Source of the DNA: Bacteroidota bacterium
GTDB taxonomy: Bacteria; Bacteroidota; Bacteroidia; Flavobacteriales_C; GCA-002722245
Length of the DNA stretch: 64,000 bases
Assembly (NCBI GenBank): GCA_026390935.1
Contig: JAPLEZ010000153.1
Coordinates: forward strand, 68,052-132,051
Direction: 5' to 3'
Part shown: in pieces, positions 34,855 through 43,166 of the stretch
Layout: each line of letters opens with the position of its first letter
Numbering within the stretch: the first letter of the stretch is position 1
The notes under the pieces: model-generated
What the model was told of the DNA's origin: nothing
Databases searched by the model: none
What the model saw: the letters and a program-made list of their open reading frames with translations, nothing else
Translations under genes and position numbers: made by a program

Positions 34855-35916
34855 ATGATAATTATGAATTACAAATCAACATCCATTAGAACTATAATGC
34901 TAGGCGCAATTGCCTTGAGCATTTTTGCCGCGTCTTGTAAAAAGGATACACAAGAAACAACTAAATCAGATCCTGCTGCTATAGATAATCTCTTAAGTCA
35001 ACTGGATTCCGAAACGCAGTCATTTACAATTGATCCTTCACAGCCCAACACCCTTACTGGTGCTGATGGAACCGTGATTCACATCCCAGCAAATGCTTTG
35101 GTAGATGCCAATGGTAACGTAGTGAGTGGAAATGTAACCATCACTTTGAAAGAAATGCTTTCTATTAAAGATCAAATCACTAGCGGTTTTTCTGCTACAT
35201 GCAATGACAGTATATTGAAATCGGGCGGACAGTTTTTCTTTGAAGCAAATGCCAACGGTCAAAAATTGAACGTGGCTGTAAATCAAGAAATAACTTTCGA
35301 GATTCCGGCCGAAAAAGTGGATACTACTATGCAAGTATTTATTGGAAATAATCCGAAAGGCGATGAGGACTTCACCTGGTTGCCTGCTGATGATTCTGCT
35401 AATGCGGTATTAGTAGTTGATAGTGTATGGAATAATAAGGATACTGCATGGAACGTCGTTAATTCTTATCAACCAGCTTATGGATTGGAGTTTGAATTGG
35501 GTAAGTATATCATGAAAGTGTCTGATTTATATTACACATCTTATTTCAACGTTGATCAATTTATTGATTATGCTACCTATCAAGGTTGGGTAAGCGCGAT
35601 GCCATGCACAATCACCGCAACAGGCAACACAGAAGAAGAATCTATCGATTTCACTGTGAAATTAGTGTATAAAAAATATGGCGCTTCTGAATTCTTTACC
35701 AATCAAGGTGTGGTAGTTAAAAGTACGAACATGACTGTTAATGATGAATTTCCTGTAGGAGAAGATGTGGTAGTGTTAGTGATTGGAATAGGACAAAAAT
35801 CGAAGAAGACCTATTTTGGAAAAAGCGCATTTAAAATCGCAAATGAATCAGCACCAACTATCAATGTTAGCTCAATGAGCGATGCTGAATTGTTGACGGC
35901 GTTAGATAATTTGTAA
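34855..35916 (+). CDS. Lipoprotein paralogue 3 of a tandem triplet
   Basis: A 353-residue lipoprotein, a close copy of paralogue 2 (MNYKSTSIRTIMLGAIALSI, lipobox FAASC, then KKDTQE). Shared blocks: GTVIHIPANALVDANGNVV, LKEMLSIKDQITSGF, SGGQFFFEANANGQK, QVFIGNNPKGD, SAMPCTI, KKTYFGKSAFKI and terminal MSDAELLTALDNL. Start at 34855 or 34864. Controlled by its own copy of the ECF-type promoter. The 3' end overlaps the convergent PLP-fold gene by 15 bp. Function unknown. Confidence 0.87.
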   Translation: MIIMNYKSTSIRTIMLGAIALSIFAASCKKDTQETTKSDPAAIDNLLSQLDSETQSFTIDPSQPNTLTGADGTVIHIPANALVDANGNVVSGNVTITLKEMLSIKDQITSGFSATCNDSILKSGGQFFFEANANGQKLNVAVNQEITFEIPAEKVDTTMQVFIGNNPKGDEDFTWLPADDSANAVLVVDSVWNNKDTAWNVVNSYQPAYGLEFELGKYIMKVSDLYYTSYFNVDQFIDYATYQGWVSAMPCTITATGNTEEESIDFTVKLVYKKYGASEFFTNQGVVVKSTNMTVNDEFPVGEDVVVLVIGIGQKSKKTYFGKSAFKIANESAPTINVSSMSDAELLTALDNL

Positions 35917-36954
35917 GATTTTTTGTTGGATAAGTTTGGCCTGCTTCATTTTTTTGAAGTGGGCCTTTCTTTTGGAGAGGATTTTTATTATTTCGTTCAT
36001 TATTTCATTTCTTTCTTCTTCATTTAATCCGGGAGGAAGATAAAGACAGCGTTCACTGCCTTTTAAGATATTTTGTTGCTGCAATTTTTTTAGTGCCCTG
36101 TTACAGCCAAAATTATTCAGCCATAAAATGCTCCCAAAATTATTCATCAGTCCGAAAGGAAATTTGTTTTTTAGTTTTTTGTTGAGCGACTCGCAAAGTT
36201 CGGTGCCTTGTGCGTTCCATTCTAAAAAAGAGCGATGAGCGGTGTTGTTTAAATTCTCTGTAATTTTTTTGCAAGCTAACAATCCTTCTGCCTTAGGAGC
36301 AAATGTTCCGGGTAGGAAAGCTTCATCAAAAAAATCGGGAGAGTGGGCTAAGGCACCGAGGGGAATGCCAAGGGAAAGATTTTCACCAAGCAACAGGGCG
36401 TCTGCTTGAAATTGAAAAATAAAATTAAGCCCTTTTTGATGAATGCGTGCGATAGTTTTTCTTTCGTCGAGAAAGAAAGGAATATCGCTCCCGGAACATA
36501 ATGTCCTAAGAGAGTGGATCCTTTGATTGTAATCAACTGATTTTTGGATCAGCAACAAAGGATCAAGAATTAAGGCAGCCACTTCGCTGGTTCTTTCAGA
36601 AAGAAAGGCCTTTGCGCCACGCAGCTGATATATATAGGAAAAGTTAGGCTGGGAGAATTTTTGAGGAAAACCCAAATACAAAATTTTTTTGTTGGGTTCT
36701 TTCTTCTTGTAGTACTCACTTAAAAATTGGAAGGTGCTTTTTTCTGATCGGAAAAATGAAGTGCTTTCAAATCCTGTAATTGTTGTTAATGCGCTTTCAT
36801 TCTCTCGAATCAATGAGGAGACTTTGCCTTCGATATGTCCGATTTCTAAATTTTGCTGAATGAAATTTTTGATGTCTCGTTCTGAAGGAAGAAAATTCTT
36901 TCGCTCCTGCTTCTGACGATTTAATACTGATGTATTTGTTTTTTGATCTTTCAT
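35902..36954 (-). CDS. Degenerate class III aminotransferase-fold protein lacking the PLP lysine
   Basis: A 350-residue protein whose order of blocks follows class III aminotransferases and glutamate-1-semialdehyde mutases: VAALILDPLLL (usual ViiEP), IPFFLDERKTIARIHQKG (usual LifDEv...R), ADALLLGENLSLGIPLGALA (usual PDi..LGK.iggG.P.GA), and GTFAPKAEGLLACKK. The position of the Schiff-base lysine holds Glu191, and the glycine-rich cofactor-cradle region is also eroded, so normal PLP chemistry is not expected. The C-terminal segment (AHFKKMKQAK) is encoded inside the terminator hairpin of the convergent lipoprotein gene. It may be an inactive, repurposed fold or a decaying gene. Confidence 0.7.
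   Translation of the reverse strand: MKDQKTNTSVLNRQKQERKNFLPSERDIKNFIQQNLEIGHIEGKVSSLIRENESALTTITGFESTSFFRSEKSTFQFLSEYYKKKEPNKKILYLGFPQKFSQPNFSYIYQLRGAKAFLSERTSEVAALILDPLLLIQKSVDYNQRIHSLRTLCSGSDIPFFLDERKTIARIHQKGLNFIFQFQADALLLGENLSLGIPLGALAHSPDFFDEAFLPGTFAPKAEGLLACKKITENLNNTAHRSFLEWNAQGTELCESLNKKLKNKFPFGLMNNFGSILWLNNFGCNRALKKLQQQNILKGSERCLYLPPGLNEEERNEIMNEIIKILSKRKAHFKKMKQAKLIQQKILQII
35938..35968 (+). terminator. Terminator after lipoprotein 3, inside the convergent coding region
   Basis: Imperfect stem GGCCTGCTTCA/TGAAGTGGGCC with a T-rich loop and TTTCTTTT tail. Homologous to the two previous terminators, with two changes. It is also codons of the minus-strand gene. Confidence 0.7.
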
Positions 36955-37052
36955 TCGTGCTCAATAGAGTGAGGCAAAAATGAAGGATAGGCTGTGAAAA
37001 TTTATATTGATTTTTTCAAACGATGGGAATTGTTTTGCGGAAAATGCAAAAA

Positions 37053-38996
37053 TTAATTTCTCCCCAAAATCGCCGACAATTGTTTCTTAGCTTCATTGTA
37101 CAACATCAATTCTTGTATGTCATTGTCGTTGGATTGCTCTTTTATTTTGAGTTGCAATTCGTGAATGTTGCGTTGAACGGTGGCGAGTTTTAATCGGTTT
37201 ACTGCGGTTTCTACAGCGGTAGTTAGCAAATCATCTTCTCTGATAACCGTGATATGGTGTTGCTCCCAATTGTTGAGTTCGTACTTAAATTCCATCAGGT
37301 TGATGATGGCATTGTTGATTTCCATGTCCTGAGAATTCAAAAAATGTTTTTCATCAGGAACAGTGTTGTTCACCAATTGCTTTTTGTATTCGTTGTAAAT
37401 GGCTTGGTAAACGGGATTTTCAAAGGTGATGTTGTCTTCGTCTAAGGCACTCGTAATAAATTCTGCGATGTGAATATTTATTTCTTCTTCATTCTCTCCA
37501 TCAATTTGTATGCTGTGATGACCATATTGCAAAAGAATACGAATGAGTTCATTTTCCTGAGCTTTCAGAAAAAGATCTTCTTTGTTTTCGGGAACAACTA
37601 CTTCTTCAATTGGAACAGAGAAAAATGGTTCATCGCCAGCCAGTGAAACGGGCGCTGTGGTTGTTGTTTCTCCTCTTTTTTTCGCTTGATCTTTAAAATC
37701 TTTCGCGCGAATTTTATTGAGCTCGTTGATGAGTGTTTGCTCGGAAATATCCATCAATCTGCTTGTTTCCTGAGTAAAAACGGTGCGTTTGATAGGGTCG
37801 GGAATTTTAGCTACTGAGGTAACGATATCACGTATGAGTTCTGCTTTTTTAATTGGATCTCCGCCGGCTTCATCCAGTAGCACTTTACATTTAAAGTGGA
37901 TGAAATCTGTTGCGTCGTCCAAATATTTTTGAAGTGCTTCCGGTGAATTTTTGCGCGAGAAAGAATCCGGGTCTTCGCCATCAGGAAAGAGAATTACTTT
38001 TACGTTCAATCCTTCTTCCAAAAACATATCAATACCGCGGAAAGCTGCGCGGATACCTGCTGCGTCACCATCAAAGAGAACAGTCACGTTTTCTGTAAAT
38101 CTCTTGATGAGCTTAATTTGTTCTGCTGTCAACGCGGTTCCCGATGAAGCTACTGCATTTTCCACTCCCGCCTGATGCAAGGAAATAACATCCGTGTAGC
38201 CTTCAACGAGCAAACATCTGTCGTTTTTTATAATGGATTTTTTCGCCTGAAAAATTCCATAAAGGACTTTGCTTTTATGGTAAATGTCGGTTTCCGGACT
38301 GTTTACATACTTGGGAACTGTTTTGTCCTTTTTGAGTGTTCTTCCGCCGAAACCAATGATTCGTCCCGATAAATTGTGAATCGGAAACATTACTCTCGCC
38401 GCAAATCGATCGTTGAGATAATCGCCTTTTTCCAAAATAATTCCTGATTTCAGCAACAACTCCTTTTTATATCCCTTCGCTAATGCCCGTCCGGCCAAGA
38501 AATTCCTGTCTTCCGGACTATATCCCAGCTCAAATTTCTTGATCGTATCCAAAGTGAAACCTCTTTCTTTGAAATAACTCATTCCTATTGCGCGACCTTC
38601 CTGCAGTTCGGTAATGTTTTCTTTGTACAAATTTCCCGCAAACTGATGGATGAGGTACAGTGCCTCCCGTTCGTTTTCCAGTTGAACTTGTTCCGGACTT
38701 TGTTCTTCTTCCTGAATTTCAATGTTGTACTTTTTGGCCAGGAATTTCAGTGCTTCAGGATAGGTGAAATGCTCGTGTTCCATCAAAAAGGTAACAACAC
38801 TTCCTCCTTTGCCCGAACTAAAGCATTTAAAGATTTGTTTTGCCGGTGAAACGTAGAAGGACGGTGACTTTTCTTCGGTAAATGGGCTAAGGCCCTTAAA
38901 ATTACTCCCCGACTTTTTTAAGTTCACAAATTCACCAATCACCTCCTCGATGCGGGATTCTTCAAATATCTTATCTATGGTTTCCTTTGGAATCAC
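37053..38996 (-). CDS. dnaG: DNA primase with degraded zinc ribbon
   Basis: A 647-residue replicative primase making RNA primers at the fork. Start MIPKETIDKIFEESRIEEVI is canonical. The N-terminal CHC2 zinc domain keeps its fold signatures (KSPSFYVSPAKQ, SGKGGSVVTFLMEHE), but three of four ligand positions are changed: Ser37, Thr40, Cys58, Ser61 instead of Cys/His/Cys/Cys. The TOPRIM core has LVEGYTDVISLHQAGVENAV, FDGDAAGIRAA and FPDGEDPDSF, preceded by FPIHNLSGRIIGFGGR. The C-terminal helicase-binding region is present but weakly conserved. Loss of the ligands is, as I recall, seen in some flavobacterial DnaG proteins. Confidence 0.95.
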   Translation of the reverse strand: MIPKETIDKIFEESRIEEVIGEFVNLKKSGSNFKGLSPFTEEKSPSFYVSPAKQIFKCFSSGKGGSVVTFLMEHEHFTYPEALKFLAKKYNIEIQEEEQSPEQVQLENEREALYLIHQFAGNLYKENITELQEGRAIGMSYFKERGFTLDTIKKFELGYSPEDRNFLAGRALAKGYKKELLLKSGIILEKGDYLNDRFAARVMFPIHNLSGRIIGFGGRTLKKDKTVPKYVNSPETDIYHKSKVLYGIFQAKKSIIKNDRCLLVEGYTDVISLHQAGVENAVASSGTALTAEQIKLIKRFTENVTVLFDGDAAGIRAAFRGIDMFLEEGLNVKVILFPDGEDPDSFSRKNSPEALQKYLDDATDFIHFKCKVLLDEAGGDPIKKAELIRDIVTSVAKIPDPIKRTVFTQETSRLMDISEQTLINELNKIRAKDFKDQAKKRGETTTTAPVSLAGDEPFFSVPIEEVVVPENKEDLFLKAQENELIRILLQYGHHSIQIDGENEEEINIHIAEFITSALDEDNITFENPVYQAIYNEYKKQLVNNTVPDEKHFLNSQDMEINNAIINLMEFKYELNNWEQHHITVIREDDLLTTAVETAVNRLKLATVQRNIHELQLKIKEQSNDNDIQELMLYNEAKKQLSAILGRN

Positions 38997-39063
38997 TTGT
39001 TAAAAATAGAAAGATTCGGCCTGAATTGAAAGGGTTTTGTTTTATCTCACTACCTTTAGGGCC

Positions 39064-40104
39064 ATGAGCGCCGAAAAGAAAAATATAAGGAGTCTGTCAA
39101 TAGACGAATTGAAAGAGGAATTAAACTCTTTTGGGGAGAAGGCTTTTCGCGCAAAACAAATTTATGAGTGGTTGTGGAAGAAGTCGGTGACTTCCATTGA
39201 TCAAATGACCAGTTTATCCATTCCCCTAAGGAATCAGCTCAATGAAAAATTCACCATTCCGGCGGTGAAAGTCCATAAATGCCAAATCAGTAAAGATCGA
39301 ACCATCAAAAATGCTTTTCAATTGCACGATGGTTATATAGTGGAAGGTGTATTAATTCCTACAGATTCAAGGATGACCGCCTGTATTTCTTCGCAGGTAG
39401 GTTGCAGCTTAACTTGTAAGTTTTGTGCTACTGGTCGCATGAAAAGAGAGCGAAATATTGAATTTGATGAGATTTACGATCAAGTGGTTTTGATTAAGAA
39501 TCAGGCCATGGAAAAATACAATACTCCTTTGACTAATATTGTATACATGGGAATGGGAGAGCCTTTGCTGAATTATAAAAACACTTTGGCATCGATTGAA
39601 AAGATCACCTCTCCTGAAGGTTTGGGGATGTCGCCACAGCGCATCACAGTATCTACAGCAGGTGTAGCCAAAATGATACAAAAATTGGGAGATGATGAGG
39701 TGAAATTCCATCTCGCCCTATCGTTACACGCCGCCAATGATGAGAAAAGAAACAAGATTATGCCCATCAATGAGCAAAACTCCTTGGAATCCTTGGCTCA
39801 GTCACTAAAGTATTTTTACGAGAAAACCGGCACGCGTCCGACTTTTGAATTCATTGTCTTTAAAGACTTTAACGACAGCGTTGAAGATGCAGCTGATTTA
39901 GCCAAATTCGCTAAAAATGTTCCGTGTAAAATCAATATCATAGAATACAATCCTATTGAGGACGGGGAATTCCAACAAACCACCCCAGAGCGTTTAACCC
40001 GTTTTGCTGCTCATTTGGAAAGCAAAAATTTGGTGGTTAATATCCGTAGAAGTCGAGGAAAAGATATAGATGCAGCCTGTGGCCAACTCGCCAACAAGCA
40101 CTGA
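39064..40104 (+). CDS. rlmN: Dual-specificity 23S rRNA/tRNA adenine-C2 methyltransferase RlmN
   Basis: Radical SAM enzyme (346 residues) that methylates A2503 of 23S rRNA and A37 of some tRNAs. The cluster-binding motif is CSLTCKFC (Cys114, Cys118, Cys121). Other RlmN marks: ELNSFGEKAFRAKQIYEWLW, NIVYMGMGEPLLNY, ITVSTAGV, LALSLHAAND and FEFIVFKDFNDS. The conserved C-terminal cysteine that carries the methyl group is in AACGQL. The start at 39064 was preferred to 39037, because the extra nine residues are not family-like and overlap a promoter-like TACCTTTA at 39052-39059. Confidence 0.96.
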   Translation: MSAEKKNIRSLSIDELKEELNSFGEKAFRAKQIYEWLWKKSVTSIDQMTSLSIPLRNQLNEKFTIPAVKVHKCQISKDRTIKNAFQLHDGYIVEGVLIPTDSRMTACISSQVGCSLTCKFCATGRMKRERNIEFDEIYDQVVLIKNQAMEKYNTPLTNIVYMGMGEPLLNYKNTLASIEKITSPEGLGMSPQRITVSTAGVAKMIQKLGDDEVKFHLALSLHAANDEKRNKIMPINEQNSLESLAQSLKYFYEKTGTRPTFEFIVFKDFNDSVEDAADLAKFAKNVPCKINIIEYNPIEDGEFQQTTPERLTRFAAHLESKNLVVNIRRSRGKDIDAACGQLANKH

Positions 40105-40152
40105 TTATAAAAAATATTCATCTGACAGTAAGTTCGTTGCAAATTATTTACA

Positions 40153-40190
40153 TAGTTTTGTAACCATGGGTCTTTCTTCTCCGTACGGAG
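40153..40190 (+). promoter_or_regulatory. Candidate -7 box TAGTTTTG and 12-bp palindrome before the 40212 gene
   Basis: TAGTTTTG (40153-40160) matches TAnnTTTG. Between it and the ATG lies the perfect palindrome CTCCGTACGGAG (40179-40190), which would sit in the 5' leader, either as an operator or as a small hairpin. No clear -33 box was found. Confidence 0.35.
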
Positions 40191-40211
40191 GCATCCCTAA
40201 ACTTAACTTGT

Positions 40212-41231
40212 ATGAAAAATCGTATTTTAATTGCCTTACTATTTAGCGCCTTTTATTGTAATGCCGCAGATTATTGGTCAATAAGTACAAACACTTGGTC
40301 AAACACCGATGGTGGAGCAGATTGTTTGTGTTCCCCTGGGAACTTAACCACAGGAGATAATGTGTATGTGAAGCATTATATTGATAGTCCGGTAATGACT
40401 TTATCGGGTACTCCATCAGTTACAATTTATAGTGCTGGTCGCTGGACTTTAACCGGAGGAGCTATGGACATTAATGCCGGCTCTTGGACAATCAATTCAG
40501 GCGGAACTTTAAAAGTTAGTGATGGTGATTTGACAAGTGGTGGCTTTACTACATTTGCTATTAATGGCAGGTTGGAAGCAGTAAATTTGACAAACAGCGG
40601 AGCTATCACTGGGGCGGGAATCATATCTTACAGTGGTGGTTTGGTGAATACAGGGACCATTGCTCCCTTGACTGCTTTGCCTGTTTCTTTGATTGATTTC
40701 AATGCGACACAAAGTAGTGGGGTTGCAGAAATAAAATGGTCAACAGCTTCAGAAATTAGTAGCGATTATTTTACTGTTCTGCGTTCAACAAACGCTACCG
40801 ATTTTGAGTCGGTAGCAATAGTGAAAGCCCAAGGTAATAGTGAGTTTATTGTGAATTATTCTTGCATAGATCAATTGCCGGTAACAGACCTAGTGTATTA
40901 TCAATTGCTAGAAACAGACATTAATGGCAGTACTCAAAAATCAAAGATCATTGCTTTGCAGCTGCAAGGGAGTTTGGATCTTGCGTCACGTGTTTATCCA
41001 AATCCAGCAGTGGAAGAAACCAATGTGATTTTTTCCACAGTAAAGGCAGGGTTTTATAAATTACAATTATCAAATGTTGATGGTCAAATTCTCTATGCTG
41101 GCTCTACGTATGCTTTAGAGGGAGAAAATAGTGTGGTAATTTCTTTGGGTGAGTATACTGACAATTTTTATGTGCTCACATTGAGTAATTCTGATAATGT
41201 TAGTTCTCGTGTTCAAATTGTAAAAAAATAG
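40212..41231 (+). CDS. Secreted protein with T9SS type A sorting domain
   Basis: A 339-residue exported protein. Signal peptide (ILIALLFSAFYCNA). The N-terminal half is Gly/Ser/Thr-rich with short repeated strands (WTLTGGAMDINAGSW, GGLVNTGTI), suggesting a beta-helix-like fold. A linker LPVSLIDFNATQSSGVAEIK opens the fibronectin-like domain often placed before T9SS tails (WSTASEISSDYFTVLRSTN). The C terminus (RVYPNPAVEETNVIFS ... RVQIVKK) is a type A sorting domain. No catalytic motif. Probably a small cell-surface or secreted structural protein, transcribed alone. Confidence 0.82.
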   Translation: MKNRILIALLFSAFYCNAADYWSISTNTWSNTDGGADCLCSPGNLTTGDNVYVKHYIDSPVMTLSGTPSVTIYSAGRWTLTGGAMDINAGSWTINSGGTLKVSDGDLTSGGFTTFAINGRLEAVNLTNSGAITGAGIISYSGGLVNTGTIAPLTALPVSLIDFNATQSSGVAEIKWSTASEISSDYFTVLRSTNATDFESVAIVKAQGNSEFIVNYSCIDQLPVTDLVYYQLLETDINGSTQKSKIIALQLQGSLDLASRVYPNPAVEETNVIFSTVKAGFYKLQLSNVDGQILYAGSTYALEGENSVVISLGEYTDNFYVLTLSNSDNVSSRVQIVKK

Positions 41232-41280
41232 GACTTCCTGTTCGTTTTGTTTGCTGGTGATTTTGTACTTTCACCTTTCA

Positions 41281-42258
41281 TTGGCAACAATACAATCCAT
41301 ACAGGCACCCATCTTGAAAGAGATGGATTTGTTTGAAAAAACTTTCAAACAATCAATGAAGAGTTCAACGCCCTTGTTGGATAAAATCACGTATTTTATT
41401 GTAAAGCAAAAAGGAAAGCATGTTCGTCCGATGTTTGTGTTTTTAACTGCCAATTTGTGTGGTGGAATAACAGAGCGAACATATAGAGCTGCCGGCCTCA
41501 TTGAAATGATACATACCGCTACTTTGGTGCACGACGATGTGGTGGATGACGCGAATTTGCGCAGAGGATTTTTTTCAATTAATGCCCTTTGGAAAAATAA
41601 AATTGCGGTATTGGTAGGCGATTATCTGCTCTCTAAGAGTTTGCAATTGTCTGCTGATAATGATGATCTCGATTTTCTCAAAATTCTTTCGGCTACCACC
41701 AAGGAAATGAGTGAAGGAGAATTGTTGCAAATTGAAAAAGCACGGCGTTTGGACATTGATGAAGCTGTGTATTTTGAAATCATTCGTCAGAAAACAGCCA
41801 CGTTAATAGCTTCCTGTTGTGCGTGTGGTGCTGCATCTGCAGGAGCCAACAGCGAATTGGTTTTAAAGATGAAATTGCTAGGTGAAAAAATAGGCATTGC
41901 TTTTCAAATCAAAGATGATTTGTTTGATTATGAAGCACAGTCCAGTATTTTAGGAAAACCTGTGGGTATCGATATTAAGGAAAAGAAGATGACCTTGCCT
42001 TTAATTCATGTATTGAGTAAAGCACCGCGCAGTGAAAAAAAGTGGATCATCAACATCATGAAAAATCACAATGAGGATTCTAAAAAAGTGAAAGAGCTTA
42101 TTCAATATGTAAAAGACAAGGGAGGCATTGAATATGCAACACAAAAGATGATGCTCTATAAAAAATCAGCCATTGATATTTTACATACCTTTCCAGATAC
42201 CGATTCACGTGCATCTTTTATTGATTTGATTATTTTTACTACCGAAAGAACAAAATGA
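41281..42258 (+). CDS. Polyprenyl diphosphate synthase (IspB-like)
   Basis: A 325-residue trans-prenyltransferase that extends allylic diphosphates, for quinone side chains. First aspartate-rich motif HDDVVDDANLRRG; second QIKDDLFDYE; also GKHVRPMFVFL and GDYLLSKSLQL. The open frame begins at TTG 41251, but the product beginning at TTG 41281 (MATIQSIQAPILKEMDLFEK) matches the usual N terminus in this phylum, so that start was chosen. No ATG is available upstream of the conserved region except within it. The next gene overlaps its end by 4 bp. Confidence 0.9.
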   Translation: MATIQSIQAPILKEMDLFEKTFKQSMKSSTPLLDKITYFIVKQKGKHVRPMFVFLTANLCGGITERTYRAAGLIEMIHTATLVHDDVVDDANLRRGFFSINALWKNKIAVLVGDYLLSKSLQLSADNDDLDFLKILSATTKEMSEGELLQIEKARRLDIDEAVYFEIIRQKTATLIASCCACGAASAGANSELVLKMKLLGEKIGIAFQIKDDLFDYEAQSSILGKPVGIDIKEKKMTLPLIHVLSKAPRSEKKWIINIMKNHNEDSKKVKELIQYVKDKGGIEYATQKMMLYKKSAIDILHTFPDTDSRASFIDLIIFTTERTK

Positions 42259-43061
42259 TGAGCAAAATCAGTAAGTTGATAAAAGGAATCGCTGCTTTGC
42301 TAAAGCAGCCTTATCTTTTGAATCTTGTGCTTGAATCATCGGAATACCATCAAAAAATTATACAAAAAAAGTATCCTGAAATTGCCCAGGGATTGCCACA
42401 AATTTCATTTTTGGACATTACACATAAAAAGCAAATTTCAGTTTCTCCATTTGCTTTTTTAGAAGGCGGATCTTTATCCACTGATCTTGGATTATTAAAG
42501 ATTTTAGCAGAAAAGAAATCAAATACTTCTTATTTTGAAATTGGTACCTGGAGAGGAGAAAGCGTTGCCAATGTTGCTGCTGTTGCTGAAAAATGCTATA
42601 CGCTAAATCTTTCTGCTGAAGAAATGCAGCGCATGGGTTTGGCGCAACGATATATTGATTTACATGGATTTTATTCAAAAAATTTATCCAATGTATCTCA
42701 TTTGAATGGCCATTCACACTCTTTTGATTTTGCTCCATATCATAAAAAAATGGATTTGGTTTTTATTGATGGCGATCATCATTACGATAGTGTTTTAAAA
42801 GATACGCAAACTGCTTTTTCCTTGCTAAAAGATGATAACTCTATCATAGTATGGCACGATTACACTAACGGACCAGAAACCATTCGTTGGGAAGTTTTTC
42901 GTGGTATTTGGGAAGCCACTCCTCACGATAAAAGAAAGCATTTGTATAAGGTAGCCAATACGCAATGTGCGGTGTATTATCCATTTTCAGTGCCTTCAAA
43001 AATTGCTAAATACCCCGAAACTCCTGCCATTGAGTTCAAAGTCGATATGACTTTTCATTGA
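42255..43061 (+). CDS. Class I SAM-dependent methyltransferase (Methyltransf_24 type)
   Basis: A 268-residue protein. The SAM-binding core is seen as YFEIGTWRGESVANVAAVAE, with a downstream acidic motif in LVFIDGDHHYDSVLKDTQTA and SIIVWHDYTNGPETIRWEV. This combination is typical of Methyltransf_24 proteins, which often act on sugars or cell-surface glycans; the substrate here is unknown. Overlaps the prenyl synthase by 4 bp, and the ATG is doubled (42255 or 42258). The 105-bp gap that follows precedes the second sigma factor. Confidence 0.82.
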   Translation: MMSKISKLIKGIAALLKQPYLLNLVLESSEYHQKIIQKKYPEIAQGLPQISFLDITHKKQISVSPFAFLEGGSLSTDLGLLKILAEKKSNTSYFEIGTWRGESVANVAAVAEKCYTLNLSAEEMQRMGLAQRYIDLHGFYSKNLSNVSHLNGHSHSFDFAPYHKKMDLVFIDGDHHYDSVLKDTQTAFSLLKDDNSIIVWHDYTNGPETIRWEVFRGIWEATPHDKRKHLYKVANTQCAVYYPFSVPSKIAKYPETPAIEFKVDMTFH

Positions 43062-43166
43062 TCCCTCCCGCCGAATTTTATAACAAATCTGCTCTAAAGT
43101 ATAACAACTTGGGTTGATTTTGCCGCGTTCTTCGATTGCAACACTTTCATCTAAAATTTTGCAATC

